A DNA stretch of 57,892 nucleotides, from positions 1 to 57,892 of the forward strand of contig FMBT01000544.1 in the NCBI GenBank assembly GCA_900095095.1. Direction: 5' to 3'. The stretch's first letter is position 1, and each line of letters starts with the position of its first letter. A program made the translations under genes and the position numbers. Positions 22,317-34,739 of this stretch are shown here, in pieces. Origin of the DNA: Fragilariopsis cylindrus CCMP1102. Lineage: Eukaryota > Bacillariophyta > Bacillariophyceae > Bacillariales > Bacillariaceae. Below the pieces are notes generated by a model. It was not told the DNA's origin. It did not search any database and was given only the letters and a program-made list of their open reading frames with translations.

Positions 22317-24075
22317 TTACTCGAGATCAGGCATTCTCCTAAGATCACGGACCATATTTTTGTGGTGCGATTCATTAGTTCCACCACCGATTTCCAATAA
22401 TTTGCTATCACGCCACAATCTTTCTACACCATACTCTCCCACATAACCGTACCCACCCAGGACTTGAATGGAACGATCGGCTATAGTTTTTGCCATTTGG
22501 GCACAGTACAACTTTGTTCCATCAGCGTCTAGTCCATTACCATGTGAATGTAAGTTCAGATTGTTTGCAAATGCGTACACGTAGCACCGTCCAGCCATGT
22601 ATTCAGCATACGAGGTTGCTATAGCAGATTGAATCTGTCCAAATTCTGTCAGAGGCTTACCAAATGCCTTTCGTTCATTCGCATAATCCTTCATTACGTT
22701 AATACAACGACGTGCAATACCAAGTGCCATGGCAGCTAAGCCTAATCGTTCGATTTCTAAATTACGCATCATACACAATGTAGCACCATTTACATCACCA
22801 ATTATATTTTCAGATGGAATAGGAACGTCGTCAAACACAAGTTCCGAAGTTGGCGACGCACGCATTCCGAGCTTATCATTGATCTTTTGGCCAACAGAAA
22901 ATCCCACCATATCCTTTTCGACGATAAAACTGGTTATATCACTTCGACCCGGTCCAGTACGAGCATAAACTAAGAATAGATCACCGGGTGTCTTCCCACC
23001 ATCCAATGTCCCATTCGTGATCCACATCTTTTGACCAGTCAAATGCCACAATTTTGTTGATTCGTCGAGTACAGCTTTTGTTGTCATACCTAAAACATCG
23101 GTACCTAAGAATCAACGACGACGACAAACGACAATGACAAACAATTTTTACGATTGAGTCAACCTTTTTTTCTTAGAATATATTCTGCAGTCAAGAAATT
23201 GAATTTCGTCGTTCATATTCACATTCATACATTCAATCATTATTATATACATACCACAATTAGGTTCACTCATTCCCATTCCACCAATTTTTTCTCCCGA
23301 TATCGCAGTCGGTAAAAATCGTTGTTTTTGCTCGGATGATCCATTAATACTAATATTATTGACCAGTAGAAGTGAATGTGCTAGATAACTCAAACAAAAT
23401 GCTGGATCACTATATGATAATTCTTCGTGGACTAATGCTGTAGCTGTCGCATCAAGACCATATCCACCATATTCTTCTTCTACGGTCAATCCCAGTAATC
23501 CCAAATCACCCAATTGTTTCAGTAAAGGCAGATTAAATTTTTCTGATCGATTATATTCCAATGCTTGTGGTTCGACCTAATAAATAAAGTCGTCGTTACC
23601 AATCATTACCATTATTGAGTATCGCAATCATCATCGACGATCATCGTTAGATGATCAAGGTCATTTGAGAAGAAAGAAAATAGAGTGAATAAAACTAGTA
23701 ACCAAAATAACGACTTTTCGTGTCGCCAAACGTATTTAAGGCTTGTCATGATGTCTGTGTAATAATGCATACTACAAATACTACGACCTAATATGATACA
23801 GTACGTACCTCGTTCTGCACAAAGTGTCGTAACATCGATCGTAACTGGACATGTGTGTCGGTAGGATTGAAAAAATCTTTTAGGGATGAAGAGGAAGTTG
23901 AAGTACTACTACTACTACTGCTAGAAAAGAAGGCTTGACGTTGACGACGACGGAATATGAAGGAACAATCTGCGGTTTGATTATTTATTGTGATAGTAGA
24001 TTTGGCAGAATACCGGAGGGAACGTCGAATAGCAAAAGAGCTTCTGTTGCTCATTACTCCCACAAGCTTTAGCAT
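22317..24075 (-). CDS. Isovaleryl-CoA dehydrogenase-type acyl-CoA dehydrogenase
   Basis: Mitochondrial FAD enzyme of leucine breakdown (isovaleryl-CoA to 3-methylcrotonyl-CoA), passing electrons to ETF. Exons: 24075-23809, 23576-23255, 23104-22317. Introns of 232 and 150 nt (GAG|GTACGTAC, TTATTAG|G; TGTG|GTATGTAT, TTCTTAG|G) restore QNEVEPQALEYNR and SEPNCGTDVLGM. The product is 458 aa with an Arg/Ser-rich leader of about 65 residues. Signatures: GGMGMSEPNCGTD, WITNG, LGMRASPTSELVFDDV, and RSIQVLGGYGYVGEYGVERL. The catalytic Glu sits in LEIERLGLA, the position used by isovaleryl-CoA dehydrogenase. The C-terminal site used by most acyl-CoA dehydrogenases reads EIGGGTNE, with Gly replacing the Glu, which supports the subfamily. 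The MLKLV start is preferred over an upstream non-ATG codon. Confidence 0.9.
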
Positions 24076-24511
24076 TACAAATGATGATTGTTTATTACTA
24101 CTTTTATTCTTATAGTATACGCTGTACACTTGTATACGGAGGCAGATATCGTTACTTATTGTTCAATCAAATTGTTCTAGATATCATGTATCGAATAATA
24201 ACATACAGTAGATAATATGACACATCTCTGGATCTCGACATGCTGATCGAGGAATATCATATGGAAAACGCGAAAGAAAAAATGAGAATTTTAAAGAAGA
24301 AGCGATCATGCAAGCAATCATGCATGGAATCACAACATTTTTAAATTTCAATCGTAAAATGGTGTCAGGACTGGACTGGATTAATTTTGAATAACTTAGT
24401 TTCTTTTTGAATCCTCCATATCTCCGATTAATCTCTAAATAATACCTAGTAATAGATAGTGAATAAAGTTCCTGCATAAATAGAATAGAATTAATATTAA
24501 TAGAATCGATA
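24076..24511. other. Spacer between two minus-strand genes
   Basis: Holds the promoter of the isovaleryl-CoA dehydrogenase and the 3' region of the BRCA2 gene. A minus-strand ORF (24579-24184) overlaps the BRCA2 end in another frame and shows no family. Nothing else seen. Confidence 0.6.
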
Positions 24512-25885
24512 CTACTGTTGAAACGTTCCATACAATAGACCAATATTATGCTTGTTGGCTTCTGTAGCACTGCAAACAACGGATTCTGCTACTGCTACTG
24601 ACGAGAGTTGAAATCGCCAAAGAATACCTCTAGCCCGCAGAATTTTCGATAGCATCCCAAATTTTGAAATTCGATCCTCCTGTTCAGGACAAAGACTCAC
24701 TTGAAGGTCGTCTACAGATATAGTGGATATCATTTGTTGTAGAACACGAGCAGGTAATTTCCACTCGTAACAGCCATGACCACAGCAATCCACCTCAATA
24801 TATATCTTATCCTTACTTTCGGTTCTTAGTCCCATGATGTATCCTAATGAAACCTTCTGGTCGGAATCCTGCTCCCAGAGAGGGAGACCAGCTCTAAGAT
24901 ACGCTGCAATTTGTGACAGATCCTTCTGAGATGACAACGACGCCCAATTTTTGAGTCTTTCGACATGTTCGTTTGCCATAACAACGCTCGACATGTCTCG
25001 AAATTCAGCCACTGCACATTGTTGCTCTTGGTCAAATGGACATATGACCAGATCACGCATGGCGTAAGGGGAGAAGCAATTCTCTCCTAAAAGTAATGTC
25101 TTCAACACCAACGGTGGCTTTTTACAATGGATCCGAAGAATGAGGTTTGTTTCATCGGTCACATAAAAAGAAAAAGCATCTGAGGATTCTGATGGTTCAA
25201 CGACATATATCTGAACAGCTGCTACGTCGAAGTCTGATTGTTTCCCATTAACTCTATCGTGGGTTGCTTCGTGAGAGAGCTTGTGCACTTGGAATATATT
25301 CAAGAATCGCCGTTGTCGAAAGCCGATTTTTTTAATGAGCGAAGATGATTGGAATGTGAATGATTCAATAACTGTCCGACTGTTGGCAATGAGCTGTAAA
25401 CTACCATCATAAGTTGCGTCCCGGAGAGCCAAATTATGGATTTCCACCGCTGTTCCTTCTTTGAGTAAGCCCAACTGCTCTTCAGTAGGTTGCCAAATAG
25501 TCAACAGAGCACTCTCACGACAAGAAGATTTCGGATCAATACTATACACCCTAACTCTTTGAAAGTTTTTGCTTTCCCGTATAAGTGTTGTATCAGTTTC
25601 TAGTTCGGCTTCAACTTCCTGTTGTACTCTACGGTGTACCAAAGCATTTCGCTGCTCTCTCCATCTAGAAATGATGTTCTTTTCTTGATTGTCGAATGTT
25701 TCGTAGATTTCTTCAGGTCTTGAGCTTTTCATCATTCGTTTCCAAACATCAGGCGAGCTCTCGTCAACCTCCTTTTGTCAATACCAAGAAGAGTAGAAAA
25801 AGCGGTATCAGATTTAAGAAACCAAAAATGTACTCGAGTATATCCAGGAAATACGCTCAATTAGATATATAATATATACACACAT

Positions 25886-25923
<38 letters not shown>

Positions 25924-28900
25924 TTACCTGTTCAACCTCCGCTTGGAGTCTATCTGTCAATCTTTCCATTACTTTCAGTTTTCTACTTTCGAATTCTCTT
26001 CGCAGAGCTTCTTCTTCTTGTACTGTTAAGACTTGACTGCTGTGCTCACTTTTCTCGTAGTATAACATAGGGTACACCCGCTGTATAAAAAGACGAATCG
26101 CGGGAATGTCCCCTCCCCCAGGGACTGCATCCGAGATACGCTTTACTAGGAGGCGCCCATTCGACATTCGTTCATTATTTGTGGCCTTAACGAATCCAAG
26201 CTTAGCATTCCATCCCGCCAAACGGCATGCATTAGCCGTGAGTTGAAGTGCCCCCTCGCAGTTTTCACAGCTCGTACCATCACCTTCATCCAATGGGTCG
26301 ACACCTTCCTTAAGACCCATAAGGCGTGCGTTCGAAACAAGAAGTTTTGTCCCTACTGTTATAAGACCAACATCGATATATTCTGACATCTTTTTATCCA
26401 GGCAACCTTTCACAGAGTACCACCCGTCAGAAAGTTCAACTATCTTAAGTGGCTGTGGTGTGTCGTTGCTTTTTGATTTGGTCGAAGGAATTATTCGACA
26501 TACAACAAGACACATCATCTTGCTGGGGGCAATGTCGCGATTCAGAATTTTGCGAATGGTTGGTCGAACACCCTCAATGAGTTCCTTTTGAAAGCGAGAA
26601 GTAAGATTCTGTATCAACATTTGGTACGTCAAATGATTACCACCCAAAAATCTCGAGAAACTTCTTTCGTATGATGCAAGTTTCCAGACGATCCACCTAG
26701 TATGATTACGGATCCACGAATCTTTTATTCGGTTTGAGTCACAGCCATTGGTAATCAAGGCCTCTCTAATCAATTCCATCCTTCCTAGGGTAGCAAAGTG
26801 ATCGTCTTCAGTATTCAAAGCAAACACTGCCGGTAGGCCTTCATTATCAAATCGCAACTGCAGAGCATTTTCACAATTAACTGACATCGTTACTTCGCGT
26901 ACTCCATTAAGACGACATACTTTTGGACATTTACTCATGACTCCGAGGCGAATGGCATCTTGAAGGGTCGGGCAGTCTTCGGTGTTTGGCGAATTGTAGC
27001 CAGGAGTCGACTCACTCAACCCGGGGGTTTGAAAGGCATCAGGTGTGCCCAATAATGTATTGCTAAAATGAATTGGAACAGGAGTCATTGCACCATTTTG
27101 TTCGCCCTTTCGCTTACGGACTAGGATGCTATCACCAGCTGACATAGTAACATTAGCGGATTTAGAAGCCATGTTGTATTCTTTTGGAGAGGAATGTAGA
27201 TCTTGTACCGAAATGGTAGCTTGGATTTGACAATCACCTAGAGCACCATCCTCAGACACTGGTTTTAATGGTACCACATAATCGCGATCATCATTGTTCG
27301 AAATTGCCAAAGGTGTCAAGCCATATGTCGCCCGTCTAATTGAACCAAACCTAACAATATTTTGATGAGGCGTTACCATGACATCTTTCGTTGGAGTGTA
27401 CAGTCTGCCTTCCATGGCATTTGAGCTATCTCTCTTTCCAACTATTTCGTCGTCGACATTCTTCATAGCCGATTCCTTACTGGATGTCGATGGTTTATTG
27501 AGCCTTCTTCCCGCATCTTCAAGTCGTTCCTCAGATACAGAAATGGCACCACCACTCCCAGCTGTTTGAAACATAGCTATTGCTTTTCTTCTTCCATCAG
27601 TTTCGTCGTCAACATTCTTCATATCCGTCTCCTTACTGGATGACGATGATTTATTGAGCATTCTTCCCGCATCTTCAAGTCGTTCATTAGATACAGAAAG
27701 GGTAGCACCACTACCAGCTGTTTGGAACATAGCCATCATTACTGCAGATATATTTGTTTCTGCTTCGGCAGAATTATTCTTCGTGATAGTATCTGATTTT
27801 GGTGTTTGAAATGAGGCAATTGCAGTTCTACTTAAAGACGAGGCTCCTCCCGAGAAAGCGACCTTTTTTGGAACTGAATCGTTACTGGATGACGACGACT
27901 TATTGAGCATTTTTCCCCCCTCTTCAAGTCGTTCCTCAGATACATGGATTGCAGCACCACTACCTGCTGTTTGAAACATAGCCATCATTGCTGCCGATAC
28001 ATTTGTTTCCATTACTCCAGCAGAATTATTTATCGTCATGGTATTTGATCTTGGTGTTTGAAATGAGGCAATTGCAGCTCTTGTTGGAGACGACACTCCC
28101 GAGAAAGCCGCCTTTTTAGAGGCTGAATCGTTACTGGATGACGGGGACTTTTTGAGCATTCTCCCCGCATCTTCAAGTCTTTCCTCAGATACATGAATTG
28201 CAGCACCACTACCAGCTGTTTGAAACATAGCCATTGCTGCCGATCCATTTGTTTCCGTTGCTCCAGCATAATTATTCTTTGTGATAGTATGTGATCTTGG
28301 AGTTTGAAACGAGGTCATCGGTGTTCTTGGTAATACTGACATTTCCGAGAAAGTCTTTTTAGAGGCTGGAGCATTACTGGATGACGATGACTTCTTCTTT
28401 AATATTCTTCCCGCATCTTCAAGTCGTTCCTCAGATACAGAAATGACAGCCCCACTACCAGCCGTTTGAAATATAGCCATTGATAAATCTGTTAATGCTG
28501 ATGAAGGAGGAGAATGTTTGTATGACGCTTCCGGTAGAATCTTTGTAGAAGCCGATTCCTTCCTATATGTGGAGGACTTGCTGAGTATTTTTCCCATTTC
28601 TTCAACACTTTCTTTGGACACTGAAATGGAAGACCCAGTTCCAGCTGTTTGAAACATAGCCATTGGTGCTTTTGTTGACGATGGTGCTAATGCTGCTGCT
28701 ACTGCTACTACAGTTTTTGATGTTGATGTTGTTGTTGGATACGTTGACGACGTTGAGGATTCTTCCAGTAGAGTTTTTCCAGAATCTGGCTCCTTTCTAG
28801 ATGAAGTATTTAGTAATTTTCTCGCCTTTTCGACGCTTTCTTTGGACACCGAAATGGAAGAACCAGTTCCAGCTGTTTGGAACATAGCCATTGGTGCTTT

Positions 28901-31675
28901 CGTTGACGATGGTGCTACTGTTTTTGATGTTGTTGTCGAAGATGTTGGAAACCTTGGGGGCGTTGATGAAGCTTCCTGTAGCGTCTTTCTGGAATCTGAC
29001 TTCTTCCTAGATGAAGTGTTGAGTAATTTTCTCGCCTTTTCGACGCTTTCTTTGGACACCGCAATGGAAGAACCAGTTCCAGCTGTTTGGAACATAGCCA
29101 TTGGTGCTTTCGTTGACGATGGTGCTACTGTTTTTGATGTTGTTGTCGAAGATGTTGGAAACGTTGGTGGCATCGATGATGCTTCCAGTAGAGTCACTCT
29201 AGAATCTGGCTCCTTCCTGGATGACGTATTGAGTAATTTCCCGTACTGTTCGACTGTTTCTTTGGATACTAAAATAGAAGAACTAGTTCCAGCTGTTTGA
29301 AACAAGGCCAATGGTGTTTCTGTTGACAATGGTGCTACTATTTTTGCTGTTGTTGTTGTTGTTGTTGTTGTTGGAAATGTTGGTGGCATCAATGAAGCTT
29401 CAGGTAGAGTCTTTCTAGAATCTGGCTTCTTCCTGGATGACGTATCAAGTAATTTTCCCGCCTTTTCGACACTTTCTTTGGACACTGAAATGGAAGAACC
29501 AGTTCCGGCTGTTTGAAACAAGGCAAAAGGATTTGATATTATTATCTCTGATGCTACTGTAGAATGAGTCTTTGTAGAAGCTGACGTTGATGTTGATGTT
29601 GTTCGGAATGGAAAATTCATATCTGATTTACGTCCACCTTCAATCGTCATGGCTGATGCATGCTTTCTTTTATTATTGATGGCGGTTGTTTCTTTTTGCA
29701 AACAAGTCCGATTCGTAGCTAATGCACTAGACGATATAGAATTTTCTCCTGGGTGATTGGATAATGACGATGACGATACGTCACTCATTTTGAGATCCCC
29801 TATACCGGATTTGTTGTCCGTATCTCTTTGTGATACCTGCATACTTTGACGATCCATGTGTTCATTTCTTTGTAGATCATGTTGTTGTTGTTGTTGTTGT
29901 TGTTCCTGTCGGCCAGCAGCAGCATAAGAGAATTGTTTTAATCCAGTAGTCGAGTTCCCCTGTTTTTGTTCATCACCATTATCATCGTCATTTTCTCCTT
30001 CTACCATTCCTTCTTGAGAAGATTGCGTTCCTGTTCCGGGTGGAGTGTATGCGAAGCTTGTTGACATTAGATAAGCGAAGGGTGAAGATTGAGATTGAGT
30101 ACTTGACGGATCATATTTGTTTTCGTCGATACACAGATCAACAGCCTGAATGTTATCTTGAATTTGTTGCTGTTGTTGTGTAGACGGTGATTGTGGATTG
30201 ATCGTTGTATGGATAGTATCCTCGGTACTCCTTAGAGAAGACGTGTTTCTCATGTCATCGTTATCAAAGTCACCAGCGTCGTCGTTGTCGTTATTTTGGT
30301 TTATCGTATGACCTAGTACTTCTTTCCTCGTATCCATGATTATTTCTCTCATTCCTTCGGTAGCACTAGCAGTAGCAGTAGTAAATGTGGATGATGTTTC
30401 ATCTACCCCACTTGCACGCATTTTCGATTCAGATATTGTTTCTGGTATCGTGACGGTTGTTGTACTTGTACTACTCGTTATTTGCATTCCATTGTCAAAA
30501 TCATGTCTTTCTATACTACTGATATTATTTTCTTCTTCACCGACACTACTACTACGAGTGTTCGATATCATCGTCATCGTCGTCGTTGGTTCGATTCCAT
30601 CGTTGTCGTTGGTGCTATTGAGCAACATGTGCTCATTCTTACTCTGCTGCTGCTGTTTTCCTTTTTTCTCCGTAGATTCTGTCCGTTGTAGTCGTAATGA
30701 ACTTTCTATTATTATTTGTTCACTTTGTTTTTCATGAACTGCTTTTTCCTCATCATCGTCGTCGACTACAGGACTATGACTCGAGTTTACAACATCACTC
30801 TTCGATGGTTGCTCTTTTTCTTGTTCTTGACGTTGTTGTTGTTGCTGTTCTTGTTGCAAATTGGGATGATTTTCTATATCTATATGATGATTAATATTAC
30901 TAGCAGATTGTTCATCGTGCTGCTGTTGCTGCTGCTGTTCTTTTTCTTCTTTGGCAACATTGGAATCGTTATCCAAGCACAATAGTTGTGGAGATTGTGC
31001 CACTGATTCGAATTTGTAGCTGTTACTGATATTATTGCTAAAATTGTTGTCATCGGTAGAATTGAAATCACTCCCCTTAGTAGTACTCAGAATACAACTT
31101 GCAGCACTTGCATTTGATGCATTAATATTATCGATGGTACTATTATGAATCTTCTTCGTACTCTCTATATCACTATGGACATCTTCATTCATCATAGTTC
31201 CTGATACTGTGGTATTAATTTTTTCGTCGTCGTTGTTGTCATCGATATGATCATCAGAAGACGTTTTTCTATAGCGTTTTTTACGTGGTCCCCTTTTATC
31301 ACTTTCATCCGTTGTCGTTGTCGTTGTCGTTGTCATTGTGCTTTTGTCGCTTATACTATTTCTATTGGTATCAGTGGTGAATGTATCGACGGTGGAGATT
31401 TTTCTCTTCGATGCTTTCCTTTTATGATTCTTAGTCGTCTTCGTTTCAGTACTAGTACTACTAGTCGTCGTCGTCGTCGTCGTCGCCGCGGTTGCTGTCG
31501 AATTATTAGCCGTTTCAAAAGGATTTACTACTACTACCTGCTGTTGTTGATGTTGCTCAATAACAGGTTTACGACTATTACAAGCTGCACATCGTCGTTT
31601 TGTGATCGGATTATGGAGGGTACACGTTATACATGACCAACATGAAGAAGATGAAGATGAAACCATCGATGACAT
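24512..31675 (-). CDS. BRCA2: BRCA2 orthologue with ten BRC repeats and N-terminal RanBP2-type zinc finger
   Basis: BRCA2 loads RAD51 onto single-stranded DNA in homologous recombination. Exon 1 is 31675-25928 and exon 2 25771-24512. The 156-nt AT-microsatellite intron runs CAG|GTAAGA...GACAAAAG|, phase 0, giving 2335 aa. Residues 13-32 form a zinc finger (WSCITCTLHNPITKRRCAAC: W-x-C-x2-C-x3-N-x6-C-x2-C). Then comes about 650 residues of Ser/Thr/Gln-rich disorder. Ten BRC repeats follow (about 715-1400), each centred on FQTAG(T/S)... with a downstream helix (SVSKESVEKARKLL or VSEERLEDAGRML), matching the F-x-T-A RAD51-binding core. The C-terminal DNA-binding domain has the helical part (WIVWKLASYERSF...), OB1 (GWYSVKGCLDKKM, LLVSNARLMGL, AGWNAKLGF), a tower-like coiled helix (ISRWREQRNALVHRR) and OB2/OB3 (SALLTIWQPTEEQLGLLKEG). 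The ORF is intact over 5.7 kb. Confidence 0.93.
27480..29530 (-). repeat. Ten tandem BRC repeats in two subfamilies
   Basis: Reading in the coding direction, copies 1-5 carry (A/L)(M/L)FQTAGT(G/S)SSI.VSKE(S/T)VE and linkers around KEPDS...KTL. Copies 6-10 carry FQTAGSG...(S/H)VS(E/N)ERLE(D/E). The linkers before copies 7, 8 and 9 each hold a further SFQTPRS/SFQTPKS motif. Units are about 55-70 residues and adjacent copies are very similar at DNA level (for example 28840-28925 versus 29060-29145). Amplification within the gene is recent or kept homogeneous. Confidence 0.88.
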
Positions 31676-32258
31676 TCTTTATTTATTATTTAATCACGAT
31701 GAATAATGGTCCTGTACTTTAGTATTAGTAGGACTTCAAGTAGACTAGTCCGATTTTTCCTAAAAAAATGCTACTTCTCTCACTCCACTCCACTCTCATT
31801 CAGATAATATATTTGTCTCTCTTTGTCGAAATACAATCTACGTCTTATATTGAGTGTTGATAGAGTATTGATAGAGTATTGATAGGGATGAGCAGGTGAA
31901 GTATTATCGAGATCAATGCTTTTATTGATGATGATGCAAAATCATGCGAAGAAGAAATAGCTCGCGGTCGCCGGCATTTTCCTCGTGATAATTTACACTT
32001 CAAAAAAATGGCGCGGAAAAACGAAAAACCCTAACCCTAACTGTAGGATCAAAACAAAATAAAGAATTTTTATTATTATTTATTTTTTTGTTACAAACTT
32101 GTACACTTGTACCTGTACTTGCACTTAAATCGACACTCTTGTAGCGGTTTCAAGTACTGTAGCGAATGAGTGGAACGGTCGATTGATTCCCAAACCAAGC
32201 AGATTCAGAAATGATTATACAAATTAAGAAAAAAAAGCCAACACACACATCTATTTCT
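31676..32258. other. BRCA2 promoter side spacer
   Basis: Upstream of BRCA2 (-) and downstream of the CTL2 gene (-). It contains a telomere-like AACCCTAACCCTAA at 32027-32040 next to GGCGCGGAAAAA, about 350 nt upstream of the BRCA2 start. No ORF of note. Confidence 0.5.
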
Positions 32259-34112
32259 TTACCAAGGAAGGTCGGGCCATGCTGACATCCATGACGATCG
32301 CATCTCTCCAGAAAGCTGGGGATGGTTCGCCTCAAACTCGGCTGGTGACTCTGCGAAGCAAACAATCACTGTATTGATAGCCGATCCAACAACACTCATA
32401 AGGATACTGCAGAATACAAGACCAACCATAAAACCGATAAGGAAGCCAATAGCAGCTACATTTTCTTCAATACCTAAATCACCCAAAATACTTTGATCGG
32501 CGAGAGTAATTGCCAAACCAACAAATCCAGTCAATACACCTACACCGATGCTAACCATCATTAAAACTCTGTCCGTGAGATCATCAGTAATTATAACGGT
32601 CCAGCCCTTCTGTTGAAACAGTTGAACTACGTTCCGTCCAGCTTCGATATAACCAAAACCGTATAAACCGACGTACACGTATGCCCATTTGTTGAAATAT
32701 TCAATGATATCTTGAATACAACCAAGAATACATTCAATTAAACAGTATAAAAGTTGCATGTCCTCGTTTTGTCTTGCCTGGTGAGCCAAGGCTCTGAGCG
32801 CTTGTACAACCGCGACCAGTAATGAACCCAAACAAATCGATCCAAAGCTATATGTTGTTGCTCGACAGAAACTATCTGTGATAGCAGTCGACCAGCACCC
32901 ATTCGCTTCTCCCGGAACAAACCACCTATTGTTATTGTTATTGTTATTATTGTTAGAAATAAATTATATTTCCGTTTGTAATTGATAGTTAGTGATTACA
33001 TCACGATAGCAACATCGGGAGAAGAAGAAGAAGAAGAAGAAGAAGAAGAAGGAAAAAAAAGTGAGTGAGTGCATCATGATCATTCGATAAAAGTGCTAGC
33101 TATGTGTACATAATTTTTTTCCTTCAAAGTCGTACCATGTTCCTACAGTACCCGCGGTTGTAACATGTATAGTGTTGCTAAGAACTTGATGTACCCAATA
33201 GTACGATAGAAGGAGAAGAAATACAATTCCGGTATTACTGGTACTCAATGACTGGGCGAATCCCAAAAACCAGAAGCAACTCCAACCGAAAGCCAATAAC
33301 ATAACGAAGTATGCGATGAATGCAAGTCCCATGTTACTTTTAACAGCAGTTAATGCCGTATTTAGATTGGCTAGGAAAATAAAAGGTATAAAAAAGATAT
33401 AAATGAATAGTAATAGGAATGATGAGAGGTAGAAGGGGAAAAAAGCGATAGATAGGTCCTAGATACAAACACCAGCAGTAGTACAATTTGTTATTTTTGC
33501 TGTTGGGAAAAGAAAAAAAAACTTACAAGCCGCGAAAGGAATTCGATGCCAAACTGATTTGGCGTAACAGCATGTAACCGCAAAGAAAAAAAGTCCAATC
33601 GCACCAGCAAATATGCTTCCACTCATAAATCCAGCAATGGCCATTACCAATAGGAGTATTGTGCTAAATATGAGTGCAGTTTTGATCATTTCAGTTGGAT
33701 ATTTCATCATTAAACTGATGGTTAATGAGGAAAGAGCCACAGATGTTAGAGCAGTAACTCCTACAAGAAATAGTAGACCACCGTAACTACCGCCATCATC
33801 GCCATCACCGCCACCACCATTGCCACTGGCAATGTTCATGGTAATTAAAACGAACATTGCACCTAGATGGACGACAAAAGCAACTGCCCAGATCACATCT
33901 TTAAATTGTTTTGGTTGTTGAGATGGTTGCTGCTGTTGCTGATCATTGTTCGCAAAATGAATCGTATTATCTTGATTATTTTGATTATAATCATTATTGA
34001 GTTGTCCATAATTTCCCCCGTTCGTCGGCGCTGGAGTATAAGAATTCTTATTGTATGGATCATCAGGAACAGCTGTTCCTTGGACAATGGGAATGCTACC
34101 GTGAGAGTTCAT
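32259..34112 (-). CDS. Choline transporter-like (CTL/SLC44) membrane protein 2
   Basis: Three exons: 34112-33527, 33370-33136, 32925-32259. Introns are 156 nt (donor GTAAGTTT, acceptor TTTTCCTAG|) and 210 nt (donor GTACGAC, acceptor ACAATAG|), giving 495 residues. Splicing restores PFAASNLNTALTAVKSNMGL and GTVGTWWFVPGEANGCWSTA, both standard CTL stretches. The N-terminal ~75 residues are Asn/Gln/Pro-rich and cytosolic, followed by about ten membrane segments. The signature SFCRATTYSFGSICLGSLL, YVGLYGFGYIEAGRNVVQLF and VGSAINTVIVCFAESPAEFE (with NHPQLSGEM) is intact. This is a cleaner and much shorter-tailed paralogue of the CTL at 9893-12908, on the same strand about 20 kb away. Transport of choline is the family expectation; the substrate is not evident from sequence. 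Confidence 0.92.
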
Positions 34113-34739
34113 TGCAGTTTCAATATCTTATTTTATAGAGTTACGTTTATGTTCTTTGTTTTTGTGGTCGTTCGATGAAGGAATAATAATAATATTAATA
34201 ATAATACTTTCGATGTCAACAAGTTAAAATTGCTGCTGCGCTTTTCTTTTCTTTAGTTTTATCTTTGTTTGTGTCGTGTTTCGTGTTTAGTGCTGTTTTC
34301 TTCTCGATGAAGTCGCATCATCACACTGAAATACTACTACTTGAAGGACTACTAGTATTTTCTTAGTAACGGTTGCCATTCCGTACTTGGTACTGTAACG
34401 TTATTTTTTTGAAAGAGAGAATTCGGAAAAATATATTTCTTGTCAGGGCCCTCCTCGCTCAGACACGCGGGATCTAATATCAAAATCTAAGTCATTAATT
34501 TTAAATTTATTTTTATGAATTTTGACAAAAAGCACACTTTCCTCAACTCGATCATACCGTAATACGTAATACTCAATACTGTTCGGTTCGCTTCGGTTCG
34601 GTTCTGGGACTACAGTATTCAAAGCTATTATACTAGCTAGCTTCAGTCTATTTATCAAGAATAAATTCGAATTATTCTAGTCGTCATCTTCCTCGTAGTC
34701 GTCGTCGTTCAATCGTAAAACATTGGCAAGGCTAGAAAT
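34113..34739. other. Divergent promoter region
   Basis: Separates the CTL2 start (-) from the fucosyltransferase-like start (+). AT-rich; no ORF with family signal and no clear repeats apart from small (AAT)n runs near 34181-34205. Confidence 0.55.

Noticed and set aside
28842..29300. 152-codon plus-strand ORF with internal repeats
   Set aside because: It is antisense to the BRC repeats and its periodicity mirrors theirs.
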